The notes beneath the pieces are model-generated. The model was not told where the DNA came from, searched no databases, and saw nothing but the letters and a program-made list of their open reading frames with translations. The translations under genes and the position numbers were made by a program. This document shows positions 1 through 8,597 of a stretch of DNA of 64,000 bases, in pieces (the first letter of the stretch is position 1; the number at the start of each line of letters is the position of its first letter). The DNA comes from Campylobacter sp. (GTDB lineage Bacteria > Campylobacterota > Campylobacteria > Campylobacterales > Campylobacteraceae), in assembly GCF_019423325.1 (NCBI RefSeq), contig NZ_JAHZBQ010000002.1:186001-250000 (forward strand), in the 5' to 3' direction.

Positions 1-140
1 CCCTGAAAGATCTGCTCGTTGTAGGTTACGTTTTTATAGGCCTTGATGCTTTCGCCTATGCTGAGCTCTTCGACGCGATCTATCAGCAAAAACGGAAAAC
101 GATGAGGTAGGATGGAGAGGATTTCGTTTATATCTATCAT
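1..140 (-). CDS. fabZ: 3-hydroxyacyl-ACP dehydratase FabZ, 5' part only
   Basis: The first 46 codons of a gene that runs off the left edge of the window. The translation starts MIDINEILSILPHRFPF and continues LLIDRV; the PHR(F/Y)PFLLIDRV stretch carries the active-site histidine and is the hallmark of FabZ hot-dog dehydratases. The enzyme dehydrates 3-hydroxyacyl-ACP in fatty acid elongation in the cytosol. The start is the ATG read from 140 down to 138. queH lies upstream on the same strand, 33 bases away. The catalytic Glu region is outside the window. Confidence 0.9.
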   Translation of the reverse strand, partial: MIDINEILSILPHRFPFLLIDRVEELSIGESIKAYKNVTYNEQIFQ

Positions 141-173
141 TGATCTGCCTTTTTTAGAAATTTTAGAATCTTA

Positions 174-1283
174 TCAAATTCTTACTAAAATTTCCCTAAC
201 GTCTAAAAATATGCGCGAGAGCCCGTAAATTTGAACTTTGGCGGCTCTTATTTCGTCCGTGACGATGATCGGCGAGAGCGAGCCCGCAGCGCACAGGGCG
301 GCACGAGCTTTATTTTGGCGCGCGAGACTCGGCGGATTTTTTAGCATCTCAGATACGCTTTTGAAATTTGATCTTGAAATTTCGTTAAATTTCGCCAGGT
401 TTAAAATTTTAATCTCCCCCTTATCGCTGCAAAAAATTTCGCACTCCCGCTCCACGCTAAGCTTCACGTTTTCACGCGTAAAATGCGAGCCAAATAGCAC
501 AAACGAAGGCACGACCTCGCCGTCAAATTTAATCCATGCGCGCAGCAGGCGGTAGTTTAAAAACCGATCGCGCAGCACGTTAAATTTCACACCTTTTTTT
601 TCGAGCGAGCAAAGCTTTTTATAAAATTTCAACTTCTCCTCTACCGAAGCGGGCAAGATTTGCCGATCGATAGACGACATTAGCTCGTAAATTTCGGCAC
701 CTTGGGCTAAATTTCGCCTCAAATCCGCCGTCAGACTTCCGCCCGAATTCCGCTGCGCCGCAAGCGCGTAGATGCAGCCGCAGTAGTTTTGATGATAGAG
801 CGCGTCTTTTTTCGCAAGCGCAAACTGCTCGTTCGTGCCGCCGTTTTTACGAAAATCGGGCGCGATAAACTCCAGTCCGCAGCGCTCGCAGATACGTTGC
901 AACGAGGCGCAAAGTTGAGAGTGCGATTTTTTGGGACTCATTAAAAGAGTCGTGGTGATTTTGCGCTCGCCCAAACTTAGCGCGAGCTCGGCCGTTTTTT
1001 GCATGCGAAAATCAAAGCAAAACTCGCAGCGCGCGCCTTTTTCGGACTCATTTTCAAGCCCGCGCGCGCCGTCTAGCCAGCCCTGAAAATCATACTCGCC
1101 CGGGATAAATTTAATCCCTAAATTCTCGCAAACCCGCTTTGCATCGTGCATTCTAAGAACGTATTCGCCGCAAGGGTGGATGTTTGGATCGTAGAAATAG
1201 CCTATTAGCGGCTCTTGCGCGAGCTCTTTCAAGCGGCGCAAAAAATAATCGCAATCGACCGAGCAGCAGATGTGAACCAGCAA
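174..1283 (-). CDS. queH: Epoxyqueuosine reductase QueH with C-terminal extension
   Basis: 369 aa. The N-terminal part begins MLVHICCSVDC (Cys6, Cys7, Cys11), followed by CEFC at about 86-89 and YCGC near 165-170. This is the cysteine set of the DUF208/QueH family, which reduces epoxyqueuosine to queuosine in tRNA using an iron-sulfur cluster and a second metal site. Canonical QueH is about 200 aa. Residues after about 190 form an extra domain of about 180 residues that I cannot assign; such long versions are known in Campylobacterota. It probably shares a transcript with fabZ downstream. Function from family, extension role unknown. Confidence 0.88.
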   Translation of the reverse strand: MLVHICCSVDCDYFLRRLKELAQEPLIGYFYDPNIHPCGEYVLRMHDAKRVCENLGIKFIPGEYDFQGWLDGARGLENESEKGARCEFCFDFRMQKTAELALSLGERKITTTLLMSPKKSHSQLCASLQRICERCGLEFIAPDFRKNGGTNEQFALAKKDALYHQNYCGCIYALAAQRNSGGSLTADLRRNLAQGAEIYELMSSIDRQILPASVEEKLKFYKKLCSLEKKGVKFNVLRDRFLNYRLLRAWIKFDGEVVPSFVLFGSHFTRENVKLSVERECEIFCSDKGEIKILNLAKFNEISRSNFKSVSEMLKNPPSLARQNKARAALCAAGSLSPIIVTDEIRAAKVQIYGLSRIFLDVREILVRI

Positions 1284-1348
1284 AATTTAACCCTTTGCAC
1301 GAAATTTTTGGATATAATTTTACGCTATCAAAATTAATGAGCGGAAAA

Positions 1349-1498
1349 ATGAAAAAATTTTTTATAAACCACTGGCGTAAGTTTGCTTGCGGCTTGAGCG
1401 GATTTGCGCTATTTTACGTGCTCGCGGGCTTTTTCGGCGTGCCGCTTTTTATCGAAAAGGCGCTACTTAAAATTTTAAGCAAAATGGACGCTAAGTAA
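1349..1498 (+). CDS. Small single-pass membrane protein (49 aa), unknown
   Basis: A 49-residue ORF starting MKKFFINHWRKF, with one hydrophobic helix (about 13-33) and a basic tail. The A/G-rich stretch GAGCGGAAAA precedes the ATG. The N-terminus resembles the membrane-anchor start of AsmA/DUF748-type envelope proteins, so it may be a truncated remnant of one, or a genuine small membrane protein. It is the only ORF between divergent queH and dapB and ends 41 bases before dapB, so it may be the first gene of the dapB transcript. Confidence 0.5.
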   Translation: MKKFFINHWRKFACGLSGFALFYVLAGFFGVPLFIEKALLKILSKMDAK

Positions 1499-1539
1499 AA
1501 TTTAGCTATACTAAGCGGACTAAATTTAAAGGAACAGCG

Positions 1540-2301
1540 ATGATAAATATAGGAATTCACGGCGGAAGCGGCAGAATGGGCACGATGATCTACGAATGCC
1601 TGAAAAATTTCGATCAGGCGCGAGCAAGCGTGATCTACACGGTCGCGCCTCTTGATTATACGCCAAGCTGCGCCGTAGTAAGCAGCTACGACGAGCTTTT
1701 TAGCAGCTGCGATGTCGTGATAGACTTCACGATCCGAGACGGCGCGATAAGCCTAATGAAATTTGCGCTTTCGCACCCAAAGCCGCTTTGCATCGGTACG
1801 ACGGCTCTGGGTGAGGAGGGCGAGCGGCTACTGCGCGAATGCGGCGCGAAGATGCCCGTGCTGCACGCTACGAATATGAGCCTGGGCGTCGCGGTGCTAA
1901 ACAAGCTCGTAGCGCTTGCTAGCAGGAGCCTGCGCGATTTTGACTGCGAAATTTTAGAGATGCACCACCGCCACAAAAAAGACGCCCCAAGCGGCACGGC
2001 GATGAGCCTTGCGGAAAGCGCCGCAAGTGCGCGCGAGCTAAGCTTGAAGGACGTGCGCGTAAGCGGTCGCGACGGGCTCATCGGCGAGCGCGGCAAGGAC
2101 GAGATCGCCGTGATGTCGCTGCGCGGCGGCGATATAGTCGGGCGCCACACCGTGGGGTTTTACGGCGAGGGCGAGTTCGTCGAGCTAAATCATACGGCGA
2201 CTTCGCGCGCGACCTTTGCCAGAGGCGCGATAAAGGCAGCGGTATGGCTAGCATCGCAAAATAGCGGGCTTTACGGCATCGACGACTGCTTAGGAATCTA
2301 G
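1540..2301 (+). CDS. dapB: 4-hydroxy-tetrahydrodipicolinate reductase DapB
   Basis: 253 aa, normal family length. It reduces hydroxytetrahydrodipicolinate with NAD(P)H in the lysine/meso-DAP pathway in the cytosol. The nucleotide-binding loop GGSGRMG is at residues 8-14, the catalytic EMHHRHK segment near 140-146, and DAPSGTA follows immediately. AAAGGA lies just upstream of the ATG. The purF gene follows after a broken MNT gene; dapB and purF are also neighbours in C. jejuni (from memory). With dapF and a DAP-type murE in the same window this supports meso-DAP peptidoglycan. Confidence 0.97.
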   Translation: MINIGIHGGSGRMGTMIYECLKNFDQARASVIYTVAPLDYTPSCAVVSSYDELFSSCDVVIDFTIRDGAISLMKFALSHPKPLCIGTTALGEEGERLLRECGAKMPVLHATNMSLGVAVLNKLVALASRSLRDFDCEILEMHHRHKKDAPSGTAMSLAESAASARELSLKDVRVSGRDGLIGERGKDEIAVMSLRGGDIVGRHTVGFYGEGEFVELNHTATSRATFARGAIKAAVWLASQNSGLYGIDDCLGI

Positions 2302-2329
2302 GCTTTGCGGCCAAATTTAAGAGGAAAAA

Positions 2330-2521
2330 ATGCCAACCAAAGATGAAATTTTAAATTTTTTGCGCGAGCTAAAGCCCGAGCTTGAAAGCTTTGGAATTTA
2401 CAAAGTCGGCCTATTCGGCAGCTACGCCACAGGCGGAGCGAATATCACCGAGACGTTTAAAATTTCAGCCGATCTATTTGATGAGGCGCCGGCAACATGC
2501 CGGACGGCAAGCCGTCAATGA
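2330..2521 (+). pseudogene. Truncated MNT-type nucleotidyltransferase (MntA antitoxin-like) remnant
   Basis: The 63-aa ORF starts MPTKDEILNFLRELKPELE and reaches VGLFGSYATGGAN, the GSxAxG helix start of minimal nucleotidyltransferases. The following Asp-x-Asp metal motif and the rest of the domain are missing. The C-terminus degenerates through two perfect hairpins. Another frame just downstream (about 2497-2562) reads a plausible family-like tail ending DKFLKNKI before a stop. No HEPN partner gene is present. The remnant therefore looks like a deletion product of an MntA-like gene, squeezed between dapB and purF. It cannot be catalytically active as read. Confidence 0.65.
2489..2516. repeat. 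Two adjacent perfect hairpins inside the MNT remnant
   Basis: CCGGC-AACAT-GCCGG at 2489-2503 is immediately followed by GACGGC-AA-GCCGTC at 2503-2516, both perfect. There is no T-run afterwards, so this is not a typical rho-independent terminator. It sits where the MNT reading frame breaks down, so it may be a small inserted repeat or a processing or attenuation structure ahead of purF. Confidence 0.6.
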
Positions 2522-2573
2522 TAAAACAAAATATAGATAAATTTCTAAAAAATAAAATTTAAGAGGTTAGAAA

Positions 2574-3920
2574 ATGTGCGCAATCGTGGGAGTCATAAAT
2601 TCCGAAGGTGCGGCTAAGACCGCGTATTACGGGCTTTTTGCCATGCAGCACCGCGGCCAGGAGGCAAGCGGCATCAGCTCGAGCTTTAATCATCATATCA
2701 AAACGATCAAAGCCACGGGGCTCGTGACAGAGGTTTTTAGTCCCGCGAGTTTTGAAATTTTAAAGGGCAACATCGCGATCGGCCACAACCGCTACGGCAC
2801 CGCGGGCGCAGACAGCCTAAAGGACGCGCAGCCCGTTGCGGGCAACTATGCTCTTGGGGAGATCTCGATCGTTCATAACGGAAATTTGATCAATAAAGAC
2901 GAAATCCGCCGTAAGCTCGTAAGCGAGGGCGCGATCTTTCAGTCCAGCATGGACACCGAAAACATCCTGCACCTCATCGCACGCAGTAAGCAGGAGCATC
3001 TAAAAGACCGCATCGTCGAAGCTCTGAATCAGTGCGTGGGCGCGTACTCGCTTCTGATCCTGAGCCGCTCGAAGATGTTTGCCGTGCGCGATCGCTACGG
3101 CGTGCGTCCGCTCAGCATCGGCAGGCTCAAAGACGGCGGCTACATCGTCGCGAGCGAAACCTGCGCGTTTGATCTCGTAGGAGCCGAGTTCGTCCGCGAC
3201 GTGAAGCCCGGCGAGATGGTGATTTTCGAAGAGGGCAAGGATGAGTTCAGCTCGGTTCAAATTTTAAAAGCCTCGGAGGCTAGAATTTGCGCGTTTGAAT
3301 ACATCTACTTTGCGCGCCCCGACAGCGTCGTAGAGGGCAAAAACGTATACGAGGTCAGAAAAAAGCTGGGCGCGGCGCTCGCGCGAAAATGTAAAGAGCT
3401 AAAAGCCGATTTCGTCGTGCCCGTGCCCGATAGCGGCGTGCCGGCAGCGCTTGGTTTCGCGCAAGAGAGCAAGCTGCCCTTCGAGATGGCGATCGTGCGC
3501 AACCACTACATCGGCCGCACCTTCATCGAGCCGACGCAAGAGGTGCGAAATTTGAAGGTCAAACTCAAGCTAAATCCGATCGCGGCGGCACTGCACGGCA
3601 AAAGCGTCGTCGTCGTGGACGATAGCATCGTACGCGGCACTACGAGCAAAAAGATCGTCGAGCTTCTGCGCCATGCGGGCGCGGCGCGCGTACATATGTG
3701 CATCGCAAGCCCGGAGCTAAAGTATCCCGAGCGCTACGGCATCGATACGCCGAGCGTGCGCGAGCTGATCGCCGCAAATATGAGCACGGATGAAATTTGC
3801 AAATTTATAGGCGCCGACAGCCTCACGTTCCTTAGCGTGCCTGAGCTCGTAGAAGCGCTTGGGAGCGAGCGCAAGTACTCGCTCGTAAGCTTCGACGGCG
3901 ATTATTTTATCAAGGATTAG
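2574..3920 (+). CDS. purF: Amidophosphoribosyltransferase PurF
   Basis: 448 aa. It transfers glutamine amide nitrogen to PRPP, the committed step of purine synthesis. The chain begins Met-Cys-Ala-Ile-Val-Gly: Cys2 becomes the N-terminal nucleophile after Met removal, with no propeptide. MQHRGQEASGI (about 25-35) belongs to the glutaminase domain. VVVVDDSIVRGTT (about 343-355) is the PRPP-binding loop of the C-terminal phosphoribosyltransferase domain. AAGAGG precedes the ATG. The next gene, DUF488, follows after 20 bases and may be cotranscribed. Confidence 0.97.
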   Translation: MCAIVGVINSEGAAKTAYYGLFAMQHRGQEASGISSSFNHHIKTIKATGLVTEVFSPASFEILKGNIAIGHNRYGTAGADSLKDAQPVAGNYALGEISIVHNGNLINKDEIRRKLVSEGAIFQSSMDTENILHLIARSKQEHLKDRIVEALNQCVGAYSLLILSRSKMFAVRDRYGVRPLSIGRLKDGGYIVASETCAFDLVGAEFVRDVKPGEMVIFEEGKDEFSSVQILKASEARICAFEYIYFARPDSVVEGKNVYEVRKKLGAALARKCKELKADFVVPVPDSGVPAALGFAQESKLPFEMAIVRNHYIGRTFIEPTQEVRNLKVKLKLNPIAAALHGKSVVVVDDSIVRGTTSKKIVELLRHAGAARVHMCIASPELKYPERYGIDTPSVRELIAANMSTDEICKFIGADSLTFLSVPELVEALGSERKYSLVSFDGDYFIKD

Positions 3921-3940
3921 CGAATTTAAAGGAGCAAACT

Positions 3941-4297
3941 ATGACAAAATTTAAGATTAAGCGCGTCTATGAGAGCGCGGAGAAAGAGGATGGATTTCGC
4001 GTGCTTTGCGATAGGCTATGGCCGCGCGGCGTAAAAAAAGACGCGCTGGAACTTGATATGTGGGCAAAGGACATAACGCCTAGCACCGAAATACGTAAGC
4101 TTTTCGCGCATAAGCCTGAGAATTTCGCCCATTTTAAGGAGCTTTACCTAGCCGAACTTGAGCAAAATCCCGCCGTGGCTGAATTTTTGAAAAAGGTTAA
4201 AAACGAGCCGGTCGTCACGCTACTATACGCCGCAAAGGACGAGCACTGCAACCATGCGATGATTCTGCGTGATTTTTTACAAAGCAAGGTACATTGA
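3941..4297 (+). CDS. DUF488 family protein (YeaO-like)
   Basis: 118 aa matching the short DUF488/YeaO family: KIKRVYE near the start, then FRVLCDRLWPRGVKKD (about 19-34) and a C-terminal VVTLLYAAKDEHCNHA with a Cys-Asn-His motif. Family members are small cytosolic proteins of unknown biochemical role. AAAGGAG precedes the ATG, and it lies 20 bases after purF, so it is likely in the same transcript. Function not assigned. Confidence 0.85.
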   Translation: MTKFKIKRVYESAEKEDGFRVLCDRLWPRGVKKDALELDMWAKDITPSTEIRKLFAHKPENFAHFKELYLAELEQNPAVAEFLKKVKNEPVVTLLYAAKDEHCNHAMILRDFLQSKVH

Positions 4298-4743
4298 AAT
4301 TTTGGCACAAAACGCACCGATAGCTGTATTTTAAAGCAAATGTAAAATCGCCTCGCTCGCCAATCCACTAGTAAAACCGATGTGCGAGGCGTAAAATTCA
4401 GCGAAGAGGCTTAAGCGGAGTGCTTTTAAAGCCTTGCCAGACGCGATTTGAGATAAATTTTCTATCCGGATGTGCACTTCGCATGCGCATAAAACAAACG
4501 CCAAATTTTGCGTTAGAGCTCTAAAAAACGCAAAATTTCAAGGAAAATGACTCGATTTAATATGCAAATTTAGAATTTCATCTATTTTTTAACGCTATTT
4601 TTCATAATGCAAGCTAGGAATTTAAAAAGTGGACTTAATATAAATTCGCAACAAATCAAATTAATTTCTTACATGCAGCATTTTTAAATTTCATTTAAGG
4701 ATTTGCCGCTAACATTGCTCGTAATTTTTTACAAGGAGAAACT
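4298..4743. other. Intergenic, AT-rich, promoter region of the molbindin gene
   Basis: 446 bases without a convincing gene. The right half is AT-rich. A TATAAA box at 4639-4644 could be a -10 element for the molbindin gene; no -35 match is obvious. I see no RNA gene or repeat here. Confidence 0.5.
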
Positions 4744-5169
4744 ATGGCAATAAGTGCTAGAAATCAACTTAACGTTGTGATCACAGAGGTAAAAACAGGT
4801 GCGGTAAACTCGCTAATCGTAGGCAAAACTAAGGGCGGCGACGTGCTAAAAGCGACCGTTACGACCGATTCCGAAAAAGGTCTAGATCTAAAAGCGGGCA
4901 AAGAGGCGGTATTTTTATTCAAAGCCCCAAGCGTCATCATCTCCAAAGGTGAGAACGATCTACGCTTAAGCGCGACCAACCAAATAAAGGGCAAAATCAC
5001 CGTCGTTAAAGAGGGCGCAATCAATGCTGAAATCGATGTCAGAACCGCAGGCGGTGAGAATCTAAGCGCGATCGTGACAAACAGCTCCGTTAAAAATTTG
5101 GCGCTAGCAGTCGGCGACGAAGTAACTGCGATCATCAAAGCTACTCAAATCATAGTCGGCGTAAAATAA
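4744..5169 (+). CDS. Molbindin: two tandem Mop/TOBE domains
   Basis: 141 aa made of two about 68-residue Mop repeats. Both carry the ...ARNQLNVVITEVKTGAVNS / ...ATNQIKGKITVVKEGAINAE signature (residues about 5-23 and about 77-95) and end in VFLFKAPSVII / TAIIKATQIIV. Mop proteins bind molybdate or tungstate in oligomer interfaces and store or buffer oxyanion in the cytosol. An ACAAGGAG ribosome site precedes the ATG. The gene stands alone, with no mod transport genes alongside; mobA is about 55 kb away in this window. Function from family. Confidence 0.9.
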   Translation: MAISARNQLNVVITEVKTGAVNSLIVGKTKGGDVLKATVTTDSEKGLDLKAGKEAVFLFKAPSVIISKGENDLRLSATNQIKGKITVVKEGAINAEIDVRTAGGENLSAIVTNSSVKNLALAVGDEVTAIIKATQIIVGVK

Positions 5170-5802
5170 TCAGGCGTAACGGTGCGTGCGATAGCGATGC
5201 GCGCGCTTTAAACATCACAAAATCAAGGAGCAAAATTTTATAAATTCTGCTCCTTCTTCAAAAATCTCTTTTGATAAATCAAATTTCGTAGCAACTCAAA
5301 TAACGCTATAAGCAGTCTTTTCTCTCATCTCTCATGCGCGCAGATGCACCCCGCGCGACATCCAGCCCCAATCACACCAAGAGCGGTCTTACCCTATTTT
5401 ACCGCAGTGCTCGTTCGTTTTGCGTAGGCTTTGCATCCATTCATCGCGCAAGCCCCACTAGCACGAGATATCTATGAAACGCGGGCTCCTCTTCACTCTG
5501 CCCGCTCGCTTATAGCAATGCGCTTTCATATTTTACGCGCTCGTGACACGCCGCCGCTTTGCGCAGTAGCGACCGATCCTCGCACATATGTCCGTACCGA
5601 GAGTGAGCCGATCTAGATCAAAGTGGCACGTGCCCGCCGATAGATAGCAGCACGGACAGATCATCGAACCGCTCGCCTTGCCCTAAACCCGAACGGTTTT
5701 TTAGCTTTTGCCGATCGGTTCGTTAAAAGCGGCAGTTTCGCGGCTAAAATTCGCCCTCATAAAATTTCGGCTCGTAGCCGCGGGTAGCGGGCATTTGCTT
5801 TG
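5170..5802. other. Intergenic region
   Basis: 633 bases between convergently oriented genes. It begins with the hairpin at 5225-5255. The short ORF at 5431-5616 has no ribosome site, no recognisable motif and looks accidental. Otherwise I see nothing supportable. Confidence 0.5.
5225..5255 (+). terminator. Hairpin after the molbindin gene
   Basis: AAGGAGCA at 5225-5232 pairs perfectly with TGCTCCTT at 5248-5255; inner AATT/AATT bases can extend the stem. It lies 56 bases after the stop codon. A clear T-tract is missing, so it may be a weak or rho-assisted terminator. Confidence 0.5.
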
Positions 5803-6351
5803 CTAAATTTGATACTCGCCGGGACTCAACTCGCCTCGTAAAAGCTTACCAAAGCGTGCAGCTGCGGCATCTACGGCATCGTCGCCAAACTCGCCCGGCT
5901 CAAATCCACTGCTGATAAACGGCACGGCAAAGTCCATCCCGCAATAGTTTGCCGTGATCTTAAGCGGCGTTAAAATTTCATCCAAGCTAAAGCCGATAGC
6001 GCCCTGTTTGGAGTACTCGCTAAGCGGCGTACTAGCGCTTAGCGCAAGCTGCAGAACCTTGCCCTTAAGCGCGCCGGAACCCACCAGCTCGTGCGAAAAG
6101 ACGATGTCGAGATAGGCTTTTAGCATAGGCGGCACGTTTAGCCAGTACAGCGGATACAAAAACACGATACGATCGGCGCCGCGTAGCGCGTCTTGCTCGG
6201 CGCGAGCGTCGATGCGCGCAACGTCCGAGCCGTAAAGCCCCTCTAAATGGCGTACCTCTACGCTAGCAGCGCCCTTTGCGACCTGCGATAGGGCTTTGTT
6301 CACACGCGAGGCGACAAAATTTGGATGCGATAAAATCACGAGCGTTTTCAT
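5803..6351 (-). CDS. NAD(P)H-dependent flavodoxin-fold oxidoreductase (Flavodoxin_2 family)
   Basis: 182 aa. It starts MKTLVILSHPNFVAS, the FMN-phosphate loop of the KefF/MdaB/YwrO family, with FLYPLYWLNVPPMLKAYLD at about 88-106 (the conserved P-x-Y-W-x2-P-x2-L-K segment) and NYCGM near 139. Such enzymes reduce quinones or azo compounds with NAD(P)H and FMN in the cytosol. A truncated paralogue starts at 7503. The gene is convergent to the molbindin gene. Exact substrate unknown. Confidence 0.88.
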   Translation of the reverse strand: MKTLVILSHPNFVASRVNKALSQVAKGAASVEVRHLEGLYGSDVARIDARAEQDALRGADRIVFLYPLYWLNVPPMLKAYLDIVFSHELVGSGALKGKVLQLALSASTPLSEYSKQGAIGFSLDEILTPLKITANYCGMDFAVPFISSGFEPGEFGDDAVDAAAARFGKLLRGELSPGEYQI

Positions 6352-6719
6352 GTTATTTCCTTTGTTAAAATTTGCAGAATCATATCGTTAAAAAGCTAAA
6401 AGTAGATTAAGAGGACTTGCGAAAGCAAAGCGTTATTATGCCTGTGAGGAATGGGATTCGTGAGGCGCGATAGATACGAAGCGCTCTCGTACCATACTGT
6501 CTCAAGGCATGTGCAACAAAATGTTTTTACGCGTGCCGCAAAGTAAGCTCCCACGCTCGCCCTCGTCTAAAACGATCTTACTTACGATCCGTCCAATGCG
6601 CGTGCAGCCGCGGCGCGGAGCAAAATTTTATCCAAGCAAGGATAAATTTATGAAAAAAGATTAAAATTTAGCCGCAACTCGGGCTATGAGCCCGAAAATT
6701 TCAAAAAAAAGGACACGAT
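6352..6719. other. Divergent intergenic region (oxidoreductase / bcp)
   Basis: 368 bases between two divergent redox genes, so both promoters should be here. I do not see a strong consensus promoter or an operator-like inverted repeat that I would defend. Confidence 0.4.
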
Positions 6720-7247
6720 ATGCAGAGAAAAACACAGATCGAAGACGAGTTTAGCGCGGAGGATCGCGAGCGCAAAATCACGCTGCAAGCGGGAGATGCG
6801 GCGCCCGAGTTTAGCTTACAAAACGCCGACGGAGCGAGCGTCGCGCTAAAGGACTTTGCGGGAAAAAAGGTCGCACTGTATTTTTACCCCAAGGATAACA
6901 CCCCCGGCTGCACGACCGAAGCATGCGAATTTAGCGCCGCATACGATGATTTCATCGCCGCAGACTGCGTGATCGTCGGCATCAGCCCCGACAGCGCCAA
7001 ATCCCACGCGGGCTTCATCGCCAAGCAGAGCCTAAAGCACATCCTGCTGAGCGATCCGCAGCACGAGGTAGCCAAGCTATACGGCGCGTGGCAGGTGCGC
7101 AAAAACTACGGGCGCGAGTATCTGGGCATCGTGCGCTCGACCTTTCTGATCGGTGCGGACGGCAAAATTTTAAAGGTCTATAAAAGCGTCAAGGCGAAAG
7201 ATCACGCCGCAAAGGTGCTTGCAGATCTGCTAGCTGCGGGGAAATAA
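6720..7247 (+). CDS. bcp: Peroxiredoxin Bcp/PrxQ (thioredoxin-dependent thiol peroxidase)
   Basis: 175 aa. It reduces H2O2 and organic hydroperoxides in the cytosol. The signature YPKDNTPGCTTEACEF carries peroxidatic Cys64 and resolving Cys69 (atypical 2-Cys type). The domain starts at about residue 20 (ITLQAGDAAPEFSL), so there is a charged N-terminal extension of about 19 residues compared with usual family members. AAAGGA just before the ATG at 6720 supports the long start. Neighbours are oxidoreductase genes. Confidence 0.95.
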   Translation: MQRKTQIEDEFSAEDRERKITLQAGDAAPEFSLQNADGASVALKDFAGKKVALYFYPKDNTPGCTTEACEFSAAYDDFIAADCVIVGISPDSAKSHAGFIAKQSLKHILLSDPQHEVAKLYGAWQVRKNYGREYLGIVRSTFLIGADGKILKVYKSVKAKDHAAKVLADLLAAGK

Positions 7248-7502
7248 AGCGCCAAGCCAGCGTTTTGAAATAGAGCTCCGGCGCATTTGGGCGCTAAGCT
7301 TTAATTATGAAATTTATGCACTGAAATTTGCTACGGAATTCGGCGTCAAATTTAATGCCGAAGCTTCGGCATTAAAATTTCGCTTTGAAATTTTGCCTTA
7401 GAATTCCGCCGCTCATTTGAAAATGAAATTTCAAAGCGGGGCTATATCTACGATTTTAGCGGCAAATTTTATCGCCTCACACCAAAATTTTAAAGGAAAA
7501 AT

Positions 7503-7595
7503 ATGAAAAATTTAATCATTCTAGCTCATCCCGACATCGAAAATTCGCTCATAAACAAGCGGTTTTTGAAAGAGGCCGCCGCGCAAAGCTTCTAG
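7503..7595 (+). pseudogene. N-terminal stub of a flavodoxin-fold NAD(P)H oxidoreductase
   Basis: A good AAAGGA ribosome site and ATG at 7503 open a 30-codon frame (MKNLIILAHPDIENSLINK...), the conserved N-terminus of the same family as the gene at 5803-6351. It stops at TAG 7593-7595. Scattered coding-like pieces follow to about 7900 but no frame can be restored by a single change. This is a decayed paralogue. Confidence 0.7.
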
Positions 7596-7953
7596 GAGCT
7601 TATCGCTCTTTTCCTCGCCGCGCTCACGGATAAAAGCGCCGCGAAATATCCGCTTTCTTGTTTTGCGTAGCGGCATGCAATACGAGCAAAGCGGTTACTG
7701 CGAGCGCGAGTAAAACAGCGCGGCAGGGGTGCGAGTAAATTTTAGCCTCGCGCAAAATCTGCGCCGCGGATCACATCGGAGAGTAAAATTTCGCTCGATG
7801 TTTAGAACGGGGTGCGGAAAAACGGCGCCGCAAATTATACGAACTACGAAAACCAGCCCAATGATTTGCAATAAAATTTTGAGTGTAAAATTTGCACATT
7901 TACGCTAAAGGCTTCAGCGCCTCCGAATAAGCCTCGGCCGCAAAAATTTTGAT
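7596..7953. other. Decayed gene remnant and spacer
   Basis: 358 bases rich in coding-like codons but with stops in all frames; probably the rest of the oxidoreductase that begins at 7503, followed by spacer before the 3' end of the VOC pseudogene. No other feature seen. Confidence 0.4.
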
Positions 7954-8381
7954 CTAAAATTTGAGCAGCCCGTCCTCGTCAAATTTAAAACCGGGCCCCC
8001 AAGCAACCTCCCAGTAGTATCCGTCTGGATCGGCAAAATACGCGTGGTATCCGCCCCAAAACGCATCTTGAGGCTCCTTGACGATGGTTCCGCCCGTCTT
8101 TTTTACTAGCTCTATGACGCTAGCTACGTCCTCTTTGTTTTTTACGTTGTAGCTAGCGTGATGCCGCCAAATCCGCTTCCTTTGGGCGGATCGTTTTTGC
8201 TGTTATCTCGCGCCAGCGCGTCCAAGGGATAGAGCTCAAATTTGGTTCCGGGCGTATTAAAAAAGCATACCGGCGGGTCGTCGTCTTTGCAATCCGTCTT
8301 AAATCCTAGTCCGTCTCTGTAAAATTTCAGCGCCCTTTGCATGCTTCGCACGCCTAGGCAGATGCAGGTTATTTTGTTCAT
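7954..8381 (-). pseudogene. VOC (glyoxalase/bleomycin-resistance fold) protein, one-base frameshift
   Basis: From ATG at 8381, preceded by GGAGG, the frame reads MNKITCICLGVRSMQRALKF... to GGITLA near 8150. It then continues in the next frame as NVKNKEDVASVIELVKK...FWGGYHAYFADPDGYYWEVAWGP and stops at 7954. Both halves are typical of a about 143-aa VOC enzyme: metal ligand E and the YFADPDGYYWE C-terminal motif. The total length of 428 bases is one short of 143 codons, so a single deletion around 8148-8156 explains it. Either a young pseudogene or a sequencing error. Confidence 0.85.
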
Positions 8382-8597
8382 TTTAGCCTCCATAAATTTT
8401 AACGTATCTATTTTGGTTTCTTGTGCCGTAGTCAAGCCTGCGCTCAAACAAGCCGTCGCCGCGATAGCCGAGCGCGCCGTCCGAGCTTTTTAATCGCCGA
8501 TCATTAAAATTTTAAAATTTTGCCTCCAAGCTCGGCGTTAAATTTTAAAATTTAGACTGCCCTTGATTTGGCCTGTAAGCTAGCTCAAAACCCGCAC

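Noticed and set aside
5431..5616. 61-aa ORF on the plus strand
   Set aside because: No ribosome-binding site, odd composition, no motif; judged accidental in spacer DNA.
8148..8156. Programmed frameshift in the VOC gene
   Set aside because: No slippery heptamer; a single-base deletion explains the lesion and neighbours are decayed too.
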